A stretch of 64,000 nt of DNA from Corynebacterium durum (lineage in GTDB: Bacteria > Actinomycetota > Actinomycetes > Mycobacteriales > Mycobacteriaceae): contig NZ_CP047200.1 of NCBI RefSeq assembly GCF_030408675.1, forward strand, positions 496,001 through 560,000, in the 5' to 3' direction. Shown here one piece after another: positions 1 to 8,707 of this stretch. The position numbers were made by a program, and so were the translations under genes. The notes beneath the pieces were generated by a model. It did not search any database. It was not told the origin of the DNA and saw only the letters and a program-made list of their open reading frames with translations. Each line of letters begins with the position of its first letter. The stretch's first letter is position 1.

Positions 1-548
1 AAATCGGCCGCATTCCTGTGGACCAGATTTACTCCCCGGTGCTCAAGGTCAGTTACAAGGTCGAGGCTACTCGTGTTGAGCAGCGCACCGACTTTGACAA
101 GCTCATCATTGATGTAGAAACCAAGAATTCAATCTCCGCCCGTGACGCCCTCGCTTCCGCAGGTAAAACCCTGGTTGAACTGTTCGGCCTCGCACGCGAG
201 CTGAACGTTGCCGCTGAAGGTATTGAGGTCGGCCCGTCTCCCGTGGAGACCGAGCACATTGCCTCCTACAGCATGCCGATTGAGGATCTGAACTTCTCGG
301 TTCGTTCCTACAATTGCCTGAAGCGGCAGGAAATCCACACCGTTGGTGAACTCGCCGAGTGCACCGAGTCGGACCTGCTGGATATTCGTAACTTTGGTCA
401 GAAGTCCATCAACGAAGTCAAGATCAAGCTCGCTGGTTTGGGCTTGACGCTGAAGGACGCCCCTGAGGACTTCGATCCCTCCACCATTGAGGGATACGAC
501 GCCGAGACCGGCGACTTCATTGACTTCGACGCTGAAGATACCGAGTAG
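1..548 (+). CDS. rpoA: RNA polymerase alpha subunit, 3' part (5' truncated by window edge)
   Basis: RNA polymerase alpha nucleates core enzyme assembly and contacts promoter DNA and activators. The open frame runs from base 3, so the start lies outside the window; 181 codons remain. The first residues ([21 protein letters not shown]) are the end of the alpha N-terminal dimerisation domain. The C-terminal domain starts near fragment residue 94 ([15 protein letters not shown]) and includes the helix-hairpin-helix segment [14 protein letters not shown]. An acidic tail follows. rplQ lies 48 bases downstream, the usual alpha-operon order. Confidence 0.97.
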   Translation, partial: IGRIPVDQIYSPVLKVSYKVEATRVEQRTDFDKLIIDVETKNSISARDALASAGKTLVELFGLARELNVAAEGIEVGPSPVETEHIASYSMPIEDLNFSVRSYNCLKRQEIHTVGELAECTESDLLDIRNFGQKSINEVKIKLAGLGLTLKDAPEDFDPSTIEGYDAETGDFIDFDAEDTE

Positions 549-596
549 ATCCCGAGTATCACGTACGCGCACTAATACGTACACGAGGAGTACAAC

Positions 597-1091
597 ATGC
601 CAAAACCCAAGAAGGGCCCGCGGCTCGGCGGTTCGGCTTCGCACCAGGCGGCTATTCTGTCCAACCTGGCCGCGCAGCTGTTCGAGCACGGTGCCATCAA
701 AACCACCGACGCTAAAGCTAGGATGCTGCGTCCTTACGCTGAAAAGCTGATCACCAAGGCCAAGAAAGGCACCCTGGCTGATCGCCGTAACGCTTTGAAG
801 CTGGTCCCAAACAAGCCGGTCATTGCTCACCTGTTTAATGAACTCGCTCCGAAGTTTGAAGGCCGTGAGGGTGGCTACACCCGCATCATCAAGCTGGAAA
901 ACCGCAAGGGTGACAACGCTCCGATGTCCCAGATTTCCCTGGTTCTTGAGGAGACGGTGACCACCGAAGCCACTCGCGCTACCCGTGCCGCTGCGTCCCG
1001 GGCTGCCGCGAAGAAGGCCAAAAAGGCTGCTGTTGCTGAGGACACCGCAGCTGACAAGGCTGCCGCAGAAGAAGCCACCGAGGAGAAGTAA
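597..1091 (+). CDS. rplQ: 50S ribosomal protein L17
   Basis: L17 is a large-subunit ribosomal protein. The start is recognised by the typical [17 protein letters not shown] and by a GAGGAG ribosome site just upstream. The core of about 120 residues is followed by an alanine/lysine/glutamate-rich tail to residue 164, an extension common in actinobacterial L17 proteins. It is the last gene of the rpoA operon and is followed by a clear hairpin terminator. Confidence 0.97.
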   Translation: MPKPKKGPRLGGSASHQAAILSNLAAQLFEHGAIKTTDAKARMLRPYAEKLITKAKKGTLADRRNALKLVPNKPVIAHLFNELAPKFEGREGGYTRIIKLENRKGDNAPMSQISLVLEETVTTEATRATRAAASRAAAKKAKKAAVAEDTAADKAAAEEATEEK

Positions 1092-1106
1092 TTCTTACCG
1101 GCTTCT

Positions 1107-1150
1107 AGGGCCTGCGTTCTACTGCAAGTAGGGCACAGGCCCTTTTTCTT
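1107..1150 (+). terminator. Intrinsic terminator of the rpoA-rplQ operon
   Basis: AGGGCCTG (1107-1114) pairs with CAGGCCCT (1136-1143), and the second arm is followed directly by a T-rich run. It lies 15 bases after the rplQ stop. The truA promoter follows at once. Confidence 0.9.
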
Positions 1151-1152
1151 TG

Positions 1153-1158
1153 TAAACT
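1153..1158 (+). promoter_or_regulatory. -10-like element for a leaderless truA transcript
   Basis: TAAACT ends 8 bases before the GTG of truA. With this spacing transcription would begin at or next to the start codon. No ribosome binding site precedes the GTG, which fits a leaderless mRNA. No convincing -35 element is visible. Confidence 0.5.
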
Positions 1159-1166
1159 AGTGCGCC

Positions 1167-2033
1167 GTGACGGAAAAAACAGCAACTCCCTCAGCGATGG
1201 CCAGGCTTCGACTTGACGTAGCCTACGACGGCACAGACTTTCACGGCTGGGCCAGCCAAGATGGGCTACGCACGGTTCAGGGGGTGCTGGAGGATGCGCT
1301 GTCTATGATTCTGCGGGTGCCGACGTCGCTCACGGTCGCGGGACGCACCGACGCCGGGGTTCACGCATCCGGGCAGGTGGCGCATGTCGATGTCCCCACA
1401 GCCTCACTGGACACACGGTCCATCGGCGGCGACCCGATGCGCATGGTGCGCCGCCTTGCTCGCCTCCTGCCGGAGTATATCCGGGTTCAGGATTGCACGT
1501 TCGCACCAGCTGGGTTCGACGCGCGGTTTTCTGCGTTACGACGCCACTACACCTACCGCGTCACCACACATCCCGGTGGGGCATTGCCAACACGTGCGCG
1601 AGATACGGCAACGTGGCCGAAGCCAGTGGATATGGCGGCGATGCAGGAATCAGCGAATTACCTGGTGGGGCTTCATGATTTTGCCGCCTTTTGCAAGGCT
1701 CGTCCCAATTCCACGACGGTGCGCGACCTACAGAGTTTCACCTGGCACGATGTGTCCACTGATGCAGAACCACAGTTGTATGAGGCACACGTGACGGCTG
1801 ATGCGTTTTGCTGGTCGATGGTACGTTCGCTGGTGGGTGCATGCCTGGCTGTGGGGGAGGGGCGTCGACAAGCGACGTTTGCGGAGCTGTTGCTTGCGGA
1901 AAAACAGCGGTCGTCGTTGGTGCCTGTTGCGGCAGCGAAAGGGTTGACGTTGGTGGGCGTTGATTACCCGGCGGATGACCAGCTTGCTGGACGGGCACTT
2001 TTGACCAGAAACATGCGTGATACGCGCGTGTGA
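1167..2033 (+). CDS. truA: tRNA pseudouridine(38-40) synthase TruA
   Basis: TruA isomerises uridines 38-40 in the tRNA anticodon arm. The protein has 288 residues with the N-terminal [17 protein letters not shown] and the catalytic-aspartate motif GRTDAGVHA (Asp about residue 62). The C-terminal half carries the family segment ending [20 protein letters not shown]. The start is a GTG without a Shine-Dalgarno sequence but with a -10-like hexamer 8 bases upstream. It sits after the rplQ terminator, the usual actinobacterial position. Confidence 0.95.
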   Translation: MTEKTATPSAMARLRLDVAYDGTDFHGWASQDGLRTVQGVLEDALSMILRVPTSLTVAGRTDAGVHASGQVAHVDVPTASLDTRSIGGDPMRMVRRLARLLPEYIRVQDCTFAPAGFDARFSALRRHYTYRVTTHPGGALPTRARDTATWPKPVDMAAMQESANYLVGLHDFAAFCKARPNSTTVRDLQSFTWHDVSTDAEPQLYEAHVTADAFCWSMVRSLVGACLAVGEGRRQATFAELLLAEKQRSSLVPVAAAKGLTLVGVDYPADDQLAGRALLTRNMRDTRV

Positions 2034-2128
2034 GTGAAAATCTGTGCTACCAATGCCCTTGGTGGTGGGGGTCGGGGGTAGAATTTTGAGAGTCTGTCAT
2101 TACACGGATTGCAGGGAGTGGGTTTCGG

Positions 2129-4669
2129 ATGGAGATTTACCAGGCAGCGTATGTCGCGATCGCGGTCTTCACCGTACCCGGTTTCGTCGTTGCGTGGATT
2201 TCCGGTCTGAAACTACCCTGGGCAGTAGGTGTGTCCATTCCCGCAAGCTTTGGTATTTATGGCCTTGCTGGCTGGTATTACGGCACCACATCCTACGCAT
2301 TTGACCTTAATAGTGTTGGGGTGATGTGGGGTTTTCTCACCGCACTCGCCCTGCTGTGGCGGCTATGCTTCTGGCGTGGCCGCGTGCTTCAAGCACGAAG
2401 ACGCGAACGCAAAGCCCGTTTTGAAGAGCAGTGGCGGCTAGCACAGGAAGAGCTTGACGACGACCTGCAGGAGGGGGACCTGCCGGACGGGCCGGAGCGG
2501 GTGGCTAACGCCGGGTTTGCAAAAACCGAGGTCATGCACGCCGTCGATATGGATGGGGTAGACGACGAACTCGTTGATGAGCCTGCCGATTTTTCTGACG
2601 ACCCTGATGCGGAAGAACTAGTAGAAGAACCCAAACCTCCGCGTTTTCCCAGGCTGCATCGCTGGTGGAATGGCCAGTGGCGCGTGGGAAGCGTGCTGGA
2701 TCCCGTGTGGATTCTACCTGCTGCGGGCATCCTCACCGGCTGCTACATGCTGATTGCCCGTGGACTGAAACTGCTTGACTCCGCCAAAGGCGGCATGGAG
2801 AACATTTTCCAGGGCTGGGATGTGCACTGGCATGCCAGCGTTATTCAGTTCATTGGCGATACGGGTGTGGCATCGTCAACCCGCATGGGCGAGCTGCAAA
2901 ACCTGGAGACCCACGACACTATGTTTTATCCCGCCGCCTGGCACGACGGCGTGTGGGTGTTCAAAGAGATCGCGGACATCAGCCCCATCGCGGCCATTAA
3001 CATTTCCTCCATAGTGCTGCCTGGATTGCTGCTGCCTGCTTCTGTGGGGTTGATTGCCTGGCGGCTGGTAGGCAAACGCGGCCTGACAGCGCAGATTGCC
3101 GCAGGTCTTGCGGGATTGATAGTGGTGCCGCTGCCAGTGCTCATGTGGATTGGTAATTACGTGGGTGCATGGCCGTATCTGGCTGCGATCGCTATGAGCG
3201 GCATTGTGCTGGGCATCTTCATGTCTGTTCCCGCTGTACCTAGCCGCGCATTCGCCACGGCTCTGGCCTTTGGCGGCATGGTGCAAACCCACCCGTCCGC
3301 CGCGACCGTCGTGGTGATGAGCCTGGCATGCTGGTGGCTCCTCTGGCTGCTGTGGGCACCAGCGAGGAAACCTCGAGGATGGAAGCAGCATATTGGGTAT
3401 CGCTTCAGCGATGTACTTATCCTGGCTGCCACAGGTGCTGTGGGCACGTTGTTGTTGCTCCCGCAGATTGTGTCAGGTGCCGGGCAGACGGAAGAAGTCA
3501 AGGCTTTTACTGCCCAAGAGGACATTAGCCGCACCGACTCGTGGTGGGTGAGTATTAAGATGCTCACACGGCATGCGGAGGACTTCGGCACGAACTGGCC
3601 ACTTCTTTGGACAGCCGCTGTGGGTGGTGTGTTGTTGATTCTGTGGCGCCGAAACCTGTGGGGACCGGCGTTCTATGCACTCAGCATTTGGATTTGTGCG
3701 AACTCTCTGGTTCCCTTTGGCGATGGATGGGCAGACATCCTTGGTTCTGTGGGGGCACTGCACTACAACACGGGCCATCGCTTGGTCATGCCGGCGGCGA
3801 TGTTCTGTGCTGCGGCAGCGGGCGTGGGCCTTGCTGCCGTGGGCCGGCTTGTGCTTCTTGGGCCGATTCAGCGGTGGAAACCGCTGCGTATCGGCTCTAA
3901 CCTGTTGTCCATTATCGCGGGCATTGTGGGTGCATGCGTGCTGGTGTCCTACATTCCGTCCATGATGGATAAGTCCTCTGACTGGTCTATTCTCTCGCCT
4001 CGTGATGATCGCATGGTGGACAAGGCAGACAGGGCAGGTTTTGACTGGCTCGCCAAGCAACCGCATGCCTACGACGGCGCGATCATGTTCAATCCGGCGG
4101 AAGGCCCCGGCTGGATGTACGCCTACAACGGCCTGCCGGGTGTGTTCCGGCACTACTCCTGGCCGTCGGCCAAAGCCGGCACGGACACCTCACTGGTGTA
4201 CCACTTCCCGAACTTCGTGGGCCAGGGCAACTACAACGACCCCGATTACCTCAACGACATTGACCTTGCGACCAGGAACCTTGGGATTAACTACTTCTTC
4301 GTCTCACCACCTAATTTCTGGGCGTTCCAGGAACCCCACCCCAACATGGAGTTTGGGCTGTGGGACGCGCCGGGACTCACACCCATCTACAAGAACAAAC
4401 AGGTCATCATTTTTGCTGTGAATGCCCAGTTCACTGATGCTGAGTTGGAGCAGATGCGCGCACCCGGTAATTCTCCAGAGCCGTTGCCGCCGCTGCGCAC
4501 TAAAGGTGAGGCTGGGGCCACGGAGTTGATGTCCGAATGGAATGAACCCTATTTCCACCGGTCCTGGAAGTTGCCGCACCGGAGCGACCCGCCAACCATA
4601 CCCCCAAAGGATGGAACGGGCGAGGACACTCAGGTGACTGACCCCTTGGTTCCGGTAGAGATAAACTAG
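2129..4669 (+). CDS. Large multi-pass membrane protein, DUF6541-like
   Basis: The protein has 846 residues. Two hydrophobic segments open it (about residues 5-45), followed by a charged cytoplasmic-looking loop rich in Asp/Glu/Arg (about 90-180), then some ten further membrane segments and a soluble C-terminal part from about residue 630. The segment YPAAWHDGVWV near residue 270 is typical of the DUF6541 family, which is often discussed as GT-C-like membrane glycosyltransferases of mycolate-type envelopes; that function is inference. A TAGAAT hexamer at 2079-2084 could be its -10. Its place between truA and eccB is conserved in corynebacteria as far as I know. Confidence 0.65.
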   Translation: MEIYQAAYVAIAVFTVPGFVVAWISGLKLPWAVGVSIPASFGIYGLAGWYYGTTSYAFDLNSVGVMWGFLTALALLWRLCFWRGRVLQARRRERKARFEEQWRLAQEELDDDLQEGDLPDGPERVANAGFAKTEVMHAVDMDGVDDELVDEPADFSDDPDAEELVEEPKPPRFPRLHRWWNGQWRVGSVLDPVWILPAAGILTGCYMLIARGLKLLDSAKGGMENIFQGWDVHWHASVIQFIGDTGVASSTRMGELQNLETHDTMFYPAAWHDGVWVFKEIADISPIAAINISSIVLPGLLLPASVGLIAWRLVGKRGLTAQIAAGLAGLIVVPLPVLMWIGNYVGAWPYLAAIAMSGIVLGIFMSVPAVPSRAFATALAFGGMVQTHPSAATVVVMSLACWWLLWLLWAPARKPRGWKQHIGYRFSDVLILAATGAVGTLLLLPQIVSGAGQTEEVKAFTAQEDISRTDSWWVSIKMLTRHAEDFGTNWPLLWTAAVGGVLLILWRRNLWGPAFYALSIWICANSLVPFGDGWADILGSVGALHYNTGHRLVMPAAMFCAAAAGVGLAAVGRLVLLGPIQRWKPLRIGSNLLSIIAGIVGACVLVSYIPSMMDKSSDWSILSPRDDRMVDKADRAGFDWLAKQPHAYDGAIMFNPAEGPGWMYAYNGLPGVFRHYSWPSAKAGTDTSLVYHFPNFVGQGNYNDPDYLNDIDLATRNLGINYFFVSPPNFWAFQEPHPNMEFGLWDAPGLTPIYKNKQVIIFAVNAQFTDAELEQMRAPGNSPEPLPPLRTKGEAGATELMSEWNEPYFHRSWKLPHRSDPPTIPPKDGTGEDTQVTDPLVPVEIN

Positions 4670-4729
4670 GGTAGTATATGGTCTAACGCACTGTCGTTGT
4701 AATCATGTTCAGGGGGTTTCGGGGGAACA

Positions 4730-6013
4730 ATGGCCAATATCCTATTGCCAACATCAAAAGCTCAGGTCAGTGGCTACAAATTTCTCATGCGCCGCGCCCA
4801 ACACGGCGTGGTGTTGGGCGATATCCGCATGATTCATGATCCGCTTGCGCGCAGGCATCGTGCGCTTTACGCGGGGGCCGCCATGGCTACGGTCCTGGGA
4901 CTGGGGGCAGGTGCCATGGCGGTGCTGAATCCGGCCATCAATCCCGGGGAAGCACCCATTGTGGCATCGGAATCGGGGGCTTTGTACGTGCGTATCGACG
5001 CCACGCTTCACCCCGTGACCAACCTCGCTTCCGCAAGGCTGATCACCGGTGAAGCAACGCAACCCGTACGCGCTTCCGACTCCGTACTGGCCACTATTCC
5101 CCGTGGAGTACCTGTGGGCATTCCCGACGCCCCAGGCATGATTGCCCCGGAGCCGCCGGGGGATACGCACTGGTCCGCATGCCACCACGAGGCGGGCGTG
5201 TTGGGGGCGTTACCGCACGTTAGCGTGCAGGTGGGCCACCCAGCGGAGCACCTTCGTGATAACGAAGCCCTTGTAGCGGAGGTTGCGGGGCATTTTTACC
5301 TAGTGACCAACAAGGGCCGCGCCCAATTACCAGCCGAGAACACCCCTGAGGGACGCGTGATTCGCCGCAGACTCGGCATTACTCCAGATGTTTTTGTGTG
5401 GCGGCCCCCGCGTGAACTCCTCAATGTGATTGCGGAGCAGCCTCCCCTACACATCCCCAATAACGTGCGTGAAGTCCTGGTGTCTGACGGTGGTGCGTGG
5501 GTGCGTTATGAGAACGGTATCCAGCCCATCACATCCTTCCAACACGACATTCTGCGTGATGCCAACATCAAAGAAACACGAGTCAACGCGGGTATCCTGG
5601 CGGAACACCCGGACGCTCCACCCGCCCCTATCACGCTTCCGACCGAGCCACTGATGTTGATTCATCTGCGCCCCGAAAGCCGAGTGTGCGCCACAGACGC
5701 GGACGGCGTGGTGAGCGTGGATGCTGAAGACCTTGTTGATGATGCCCACAGCACCCAACCACGACGTGGTGTTGCCTTAAGCGGTGACAGCCTCGCCCGC
5801 ACCTACGTTGGACCTGGAACCGGGGTGGGGGTGGACTCGGGACACGGTTATTTTGTGGTGTCTGATACGGGAATAACGCACCGGGTGGCCTCCCACGAAG
5901 AACTCGAAGCGCTAGGGGTACGCACACCCGCGACTGCGCCCTGGTCGATTATCAGACTCCTGCCCAGCGGTTCCCAGCTGGCCAAGAAGCAAGCCATGCT
6001 TCCCACCTACTAG
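4730..6013 (+). CDS. eccB: Type VII secretion core protein EccB
   Basis: EccB is a membrane-anchored, mostly extracytoplasmic subunit of the ESX membrane complex. The 427-residue protein begins with the family segment SKAQVSGYKFLMRRAQHGV and the basic stretch DPLARRHRAL. One transmembrane helix follows (about residues 46-66) and then the external repeat domain. The ATG is preceded by GGGGGAAC. It ends tail-to-tail with mycP, the two stop codons overlapping, so eccB and eccD-mycP are convergent units. Confidence 0.92.
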   Translation: MANILLPTSKAQVSGYKFLMRRAQHGVVLGDIRMIHDPLARRHRALYAGAAMATVLGLGAGAMAVLNPAINPGEAPIVASESGALYVRIDATLHPVTNLASARLITGEATQPVRASDSVLATIPRGVPVGIPDAPGMIAPEPPGDTHWSACHHEAGVLGALPHVSVQVGHPAEHLRDNEALVAEVAGHFYLVTNKGRAQLPAENTPEGRVIRRRLGITPDVFVWRPPRELLNVIAEQPPLHIPNNVREVLVSDGGAWVRYENGIQPITSFQHDILRDANIKETRVNAGILAEHPDAPPAPITLPTEPLMLIHLRPESRVCATDADGVVSVDAEDLVDDAHSTQPRRGVALSGDSLARTYVGPGTGVGVDSGHGYFVVSDTGITHRVASHEELEALGVRTPATAPWSIIRLLPSGSQLAKKQAMLPTY

Positions 6014-7233
6014 CATTCACGTGCATCTGGCACAGCCTGCAAGCTTTTCACGCGGGCTACTATCACCCACCCCAGCAACACCATGACGATCACCACCACG
6101 GCAATTCCACACCGACGCATGATGTCATCGTTGGTGGCGACAGGCTCAACTGCCTGTTGACGGTGCGTGATGGTGCTGTACTTTGCCGGAACTTGGGTCA
6201 GGGCGCGGTACGGTGACACCGCCCCGGTCCCCGGGTCGGCGCTTTCAATAATCCGGGCGCGAATTTGCAGTGCAGTATCGTCCGGGTAGCGTTCCTTCAA
6301 CAGTGCCGCCGTGCCGGAGACGATAGGCGCGGCGAAACTCGTTCCAGTAAATGAGGATGGGCCCTGCTCGGTGACCATCCCCGCTGCAAAAACACTGGCA
6401 GGGGGTTCACCAACATCAGGTGAGAGCCCCACTGGCGTTGTGCCCGGCGCGGACAGCAATACCCCGCTGGGTGGGATGGAATAGGTTGCGATGGTGTGTG
6501 GCTCATCCTGTGCAGACACAGCCAACACGGTTGATGAATGCGCGGGGTAGACAATGCTGTCAGGTTCACAGTTTGTGCCAATGTTGCCGGTGGCTGCAAC
6601 AACGACGGTGCGTTGTTCTTCGGCGCGGCGGAGTGCTGCATCAAGCCCTTGCCGGAGTTTCGCACCGTCGGGATGAGTGCGCAGTGCGCCAGGGACGCAG
6701 GAGACCACGGAGATGTTGATGACCTGCGCGCCAAGGTCGAGGGCGCGGTGGATGGCGGTGGTGAGGGATTCGAGGGTGCCGCCGTGGTCGTTGTCACGCG
6801 TGTGGGCGCTGGTTTGTCGGATGCTGATGATGGTGGAGTCCGGAGCGATGCCCACGTAGTCATCAGGTCCGGCGGCTCCAGCAATGAGACCAGCAACAAT
6901 GGTGCCATGGCCATCGCAGTCGTGGAGGGGGTTGTGTTCCCCAAGGAGGTCGGCACCGGCGTCAAGCCGGGGTAGGAGGCGCGGGTGGGGTGCGACCCCA
7001 GTATCAATGACGGCGACTTTGACGTTTCGTCCAGTGGCTATCGAGTGTGCTGGTTTGAGGGAGCTTTTCGACGCCGCCCGCGCGGTGTCGGCACGTAGGG
7101 GAGGGTCGGTCGGAACGCTGCGGGCGCACGCTGGGGGTGGCGGTGTGGTGGTATGTTGGGCGTCGGCACAGGGTGCGGAAGCGCACAGAAGCAACGCTGT
7201 GGCAGCGACAGCGGTGACGTGGTGGCGTCTCAT
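6010..7233 (-). CDS. mycP: Type VII secretion mycosin (subtilisin-like serine protease)
   Basis: Mycosins are membrane-anchored subtilases required for ESX system stability. The catalytic triad is visible: Asp77 in VAVIDTGV, His109 in DGHGTIVAG and Ser299 in GTSFAAPIVSG. There is an N-terminal signal peptide (about residues 6-25) and a C-terminal transmembrane helix followed by a short basic tail, as in other mycosins. The ATG overlaps the eccD stop by 4 bases, so the two genes are co-translated. Confidence 0.93.
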   Translation of the reverse strand: MRRHHVTAVAATALLLCASAPCADAQHTTTPPPPACARSVPTDPPLRADTARAASKSSLKPAHSIATGRNVKVAVIDTGVAPHPRLLPRLDAGADLLGEHNPLHDCDGHGTIVAGLIAGAAGPDDYVGIAPDSTIISIRQTSAHTRDNDHGGTLESLTTAIHRALDLGAQVINISVVSCVPGALRTHPDGAKLRQGLDAALRRAEEQRTVVVAATGNIGTNCEPDSIVYPAHSSTVLAVSAQDEPHTIATYSIPPSGVLLSAPGTTPVGLSPDVGEPPASVFAAGMVTEQGPSSFTGTSFAAPIVSGTAALLKERYPDDTALQIRARIIESADPGTGAVSPYRALTQVPAKYSTITHRQQAVEPVATNDDIMRRCGIAVVVIVMVLLGWVIVARVKSLQAVPDAREC

Positions 7234-8624
7234 CCGAGTCCCCTGATCAGGCTAAAAATGCCAAGAAGATGCGCAGCGAGTGGAATGGTGGCTGCGACGG
7301 CGAGGGATTCGAAGCGTTCGAGCCAGTTGAGCGTAGTGGGGGAGAGGGTTTTGATGTGATGCGCCCACAGCGGTGCGGTGGTGCATACGAGTGCGCCGAG
7401 TGCCCCGATGCAGAGCAGGGGCGTGTTTTTACCTGCAAAGAGCAGGCAGAGTCCGATAGCGGCGATGCTGGTCATGCCCCATGACCAGAGGGACCAGAGT
7501 GCGAGGATGCTGCGGTGTCGCATAGCGTGGGCGAGGACAGCCCCGGCGCTGGCTGCGCAGAGAGCTGCCGTGTAGCCGTCGCCACGGAGGCTGAGCACAA
7601 TCATGGCTGGTATGGCGCAGGCCACTGTTCCGATGAGAATGCCGTCGAGAAGTGCGGTGGCGCGGGAGGCCCTGGCCTCGGGATTGTCAATGGGAATGTC
7701 GGCAACGTTGAAGTCTTGACCCGCCGAGGGCAGTTGTGGGACGCGTAGCCCGGCGAACCGGAGGGACAGCCATGGCGATAGTGCGACCAGGACGGTGGCG
7801 ATGACGCAGGTGGCGGCGGCAATGCTGCTGGGGGTTGAGGTGAGTGCGAACGCTGCGCTGGTGCACGCGATGACAGTGAGTGCGGTAGCACATGCCACAG
7901 TGAGCCGCAGTGGTGGTGTCCCCAGAATGTGGCAGGTGATCAACATGGTTGCGCCGCATAGTGCGGTGACCAGTCCGGCCCATGGAACAGCGGAGAGCTG
8001 GCTTGATGCGATGGGGAACGGAATGATGAAGCTGAGTGCGCCGAGGCACGTACAGATGACACTGGTCAAGCACAGGATGCTCAGCGCGGCTAAGGCCCCC
8101 GTTGAGTCGCCATCTGGTGAATCGTTGAATAAGGATGCCGTAGAGCGCATGCGGGTGAGCACAATAAGTGTTAAGAGCGCCACGACCAAAAATTTTGCCC
8201 CCAGCGGAATGATACCCGTCAGTGGTGACATGGCACAGCACATGATGAGAATGATGCCCACTAGGGTGCTTAATGTGGTCAGCCCAGTGTGCTGACGGGT
8301 CGTGCCGTGGTCGATGAAGGATTCTGCTGCGTCGCACAGGACGGGTGGTTCCACGTCGCGGTGTGGCGATAAAACTATGGTGCTCCCGTGGGTGAGTGGT
8401 GTGTGGGCGAGCGGTTGCGCGGCGTCGATAAGCACACCTGCAGCAGTGGTGGCTTGCCAGGGGCGGCTGATGCGTGGGGCATCGGCGAGTGTGAGTACCT
8501 CATCAAGAATCTCAGCGATGCTGGAGTTGCGCGGAACCGCAAGGTCAATGCAGGTGCTGGGATAAGCGCTATCTGGAATATCAATGCGGATGGTGATGCG
8601 CAAGGCGCTGTCAGTGGCCACCAT
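7230..8624 (-). CDS. eccD: Type VII secretion membrane channel protein EccD
   Basis: EccD has a ubiquitin-like N-terminal domain and eleven membrane helices and forms the ESX inner-membrane vestibule. Here residues 1-95 form the soluble domain (LRITIRIDIPDSAYPSTCID...), followed by a run of about eleven hydrophobic segments to the end, 464 residues in all. I chose the ATG at 8624 because AAGGGGG lies 6 bases upstream. The longer frame from 8690 lacks this and would run toward the eccC promoter. It overlaps mycP by 4 bases and is divergent from eccC. Confidence 0.88.
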   Translation of the reverse strand: MVATDSALRITIRIDIPDSAYPSTCIDLAVPRNSSIAEILDEVLTLADAPRISRPWQATTAAGVLIDAAQPLAHTPLTHGSTIVLSPHRDVEPPVLCDAAESFIDHGTTRQHTGLTTLSTLVGIILIMCCAMSPLTGIIPLGAKFLVVALLTLIVLTRMRSTASLFNDSPDGDSTGALAALSILCLTSVICTCLGALSFIIPFPIASSQLSAVPWAGLVTALCGATMLITCHILGTPPLRLTVACATALTVIACTSAAFALTSTPSSIAAATCVIATVLVALSPWLSLRFAGLRVPQLPSAGQDFNVADIPIDNPEARASRATALLDGILIGTVACAIPAMIVLSLRGDGYTAALCAASAGAVLAHAMRHRSILALWSLWSWGMTSIAAIGLCLLFAGKNTPLLCIGALGALVCTTAPLWAHHIKTLSPTTLNWLERFESLAVAATIPLAAHLLGIFSLIRGLG

Positions 8625-8694
8625 TACCCCCTTGTGACGTGTGAATGTGCTGTGGTTGCACTGCCTCCCCTGTGCAACTATCACAAGCATGGCG

Positions 8695-8700
8695 TAGAAT
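8695..8700 (+). promoter_or_regulatory. -10 element for a leaderless eccC transcript
   Basis: TAGAAT ends 7 bases before the eccC ATG at 8708, and no ribosome site precedes that ATG. It lies in the 83-base divergent space between eccD and eccC. Confidence 0.6.
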
Positions 8701-8707
8701 ATTCGCT

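Noticed and set aside
129..830. 233-codon minus-strand open frame opposite rpoA/rplQ
   Set aside because: It lies antisense to two certain genes, crosses their junction and has no recognisable domain. It is a codon-bias shadow.
8625..8707. Upstream start extensions for eccD (8690) and eccC (8645)
   Set aside because: The two frames would overlap head-to-head and lack ribosome sites. The internal starts fit a ribosome site (eccD) and a leaderless promoter (eccC).
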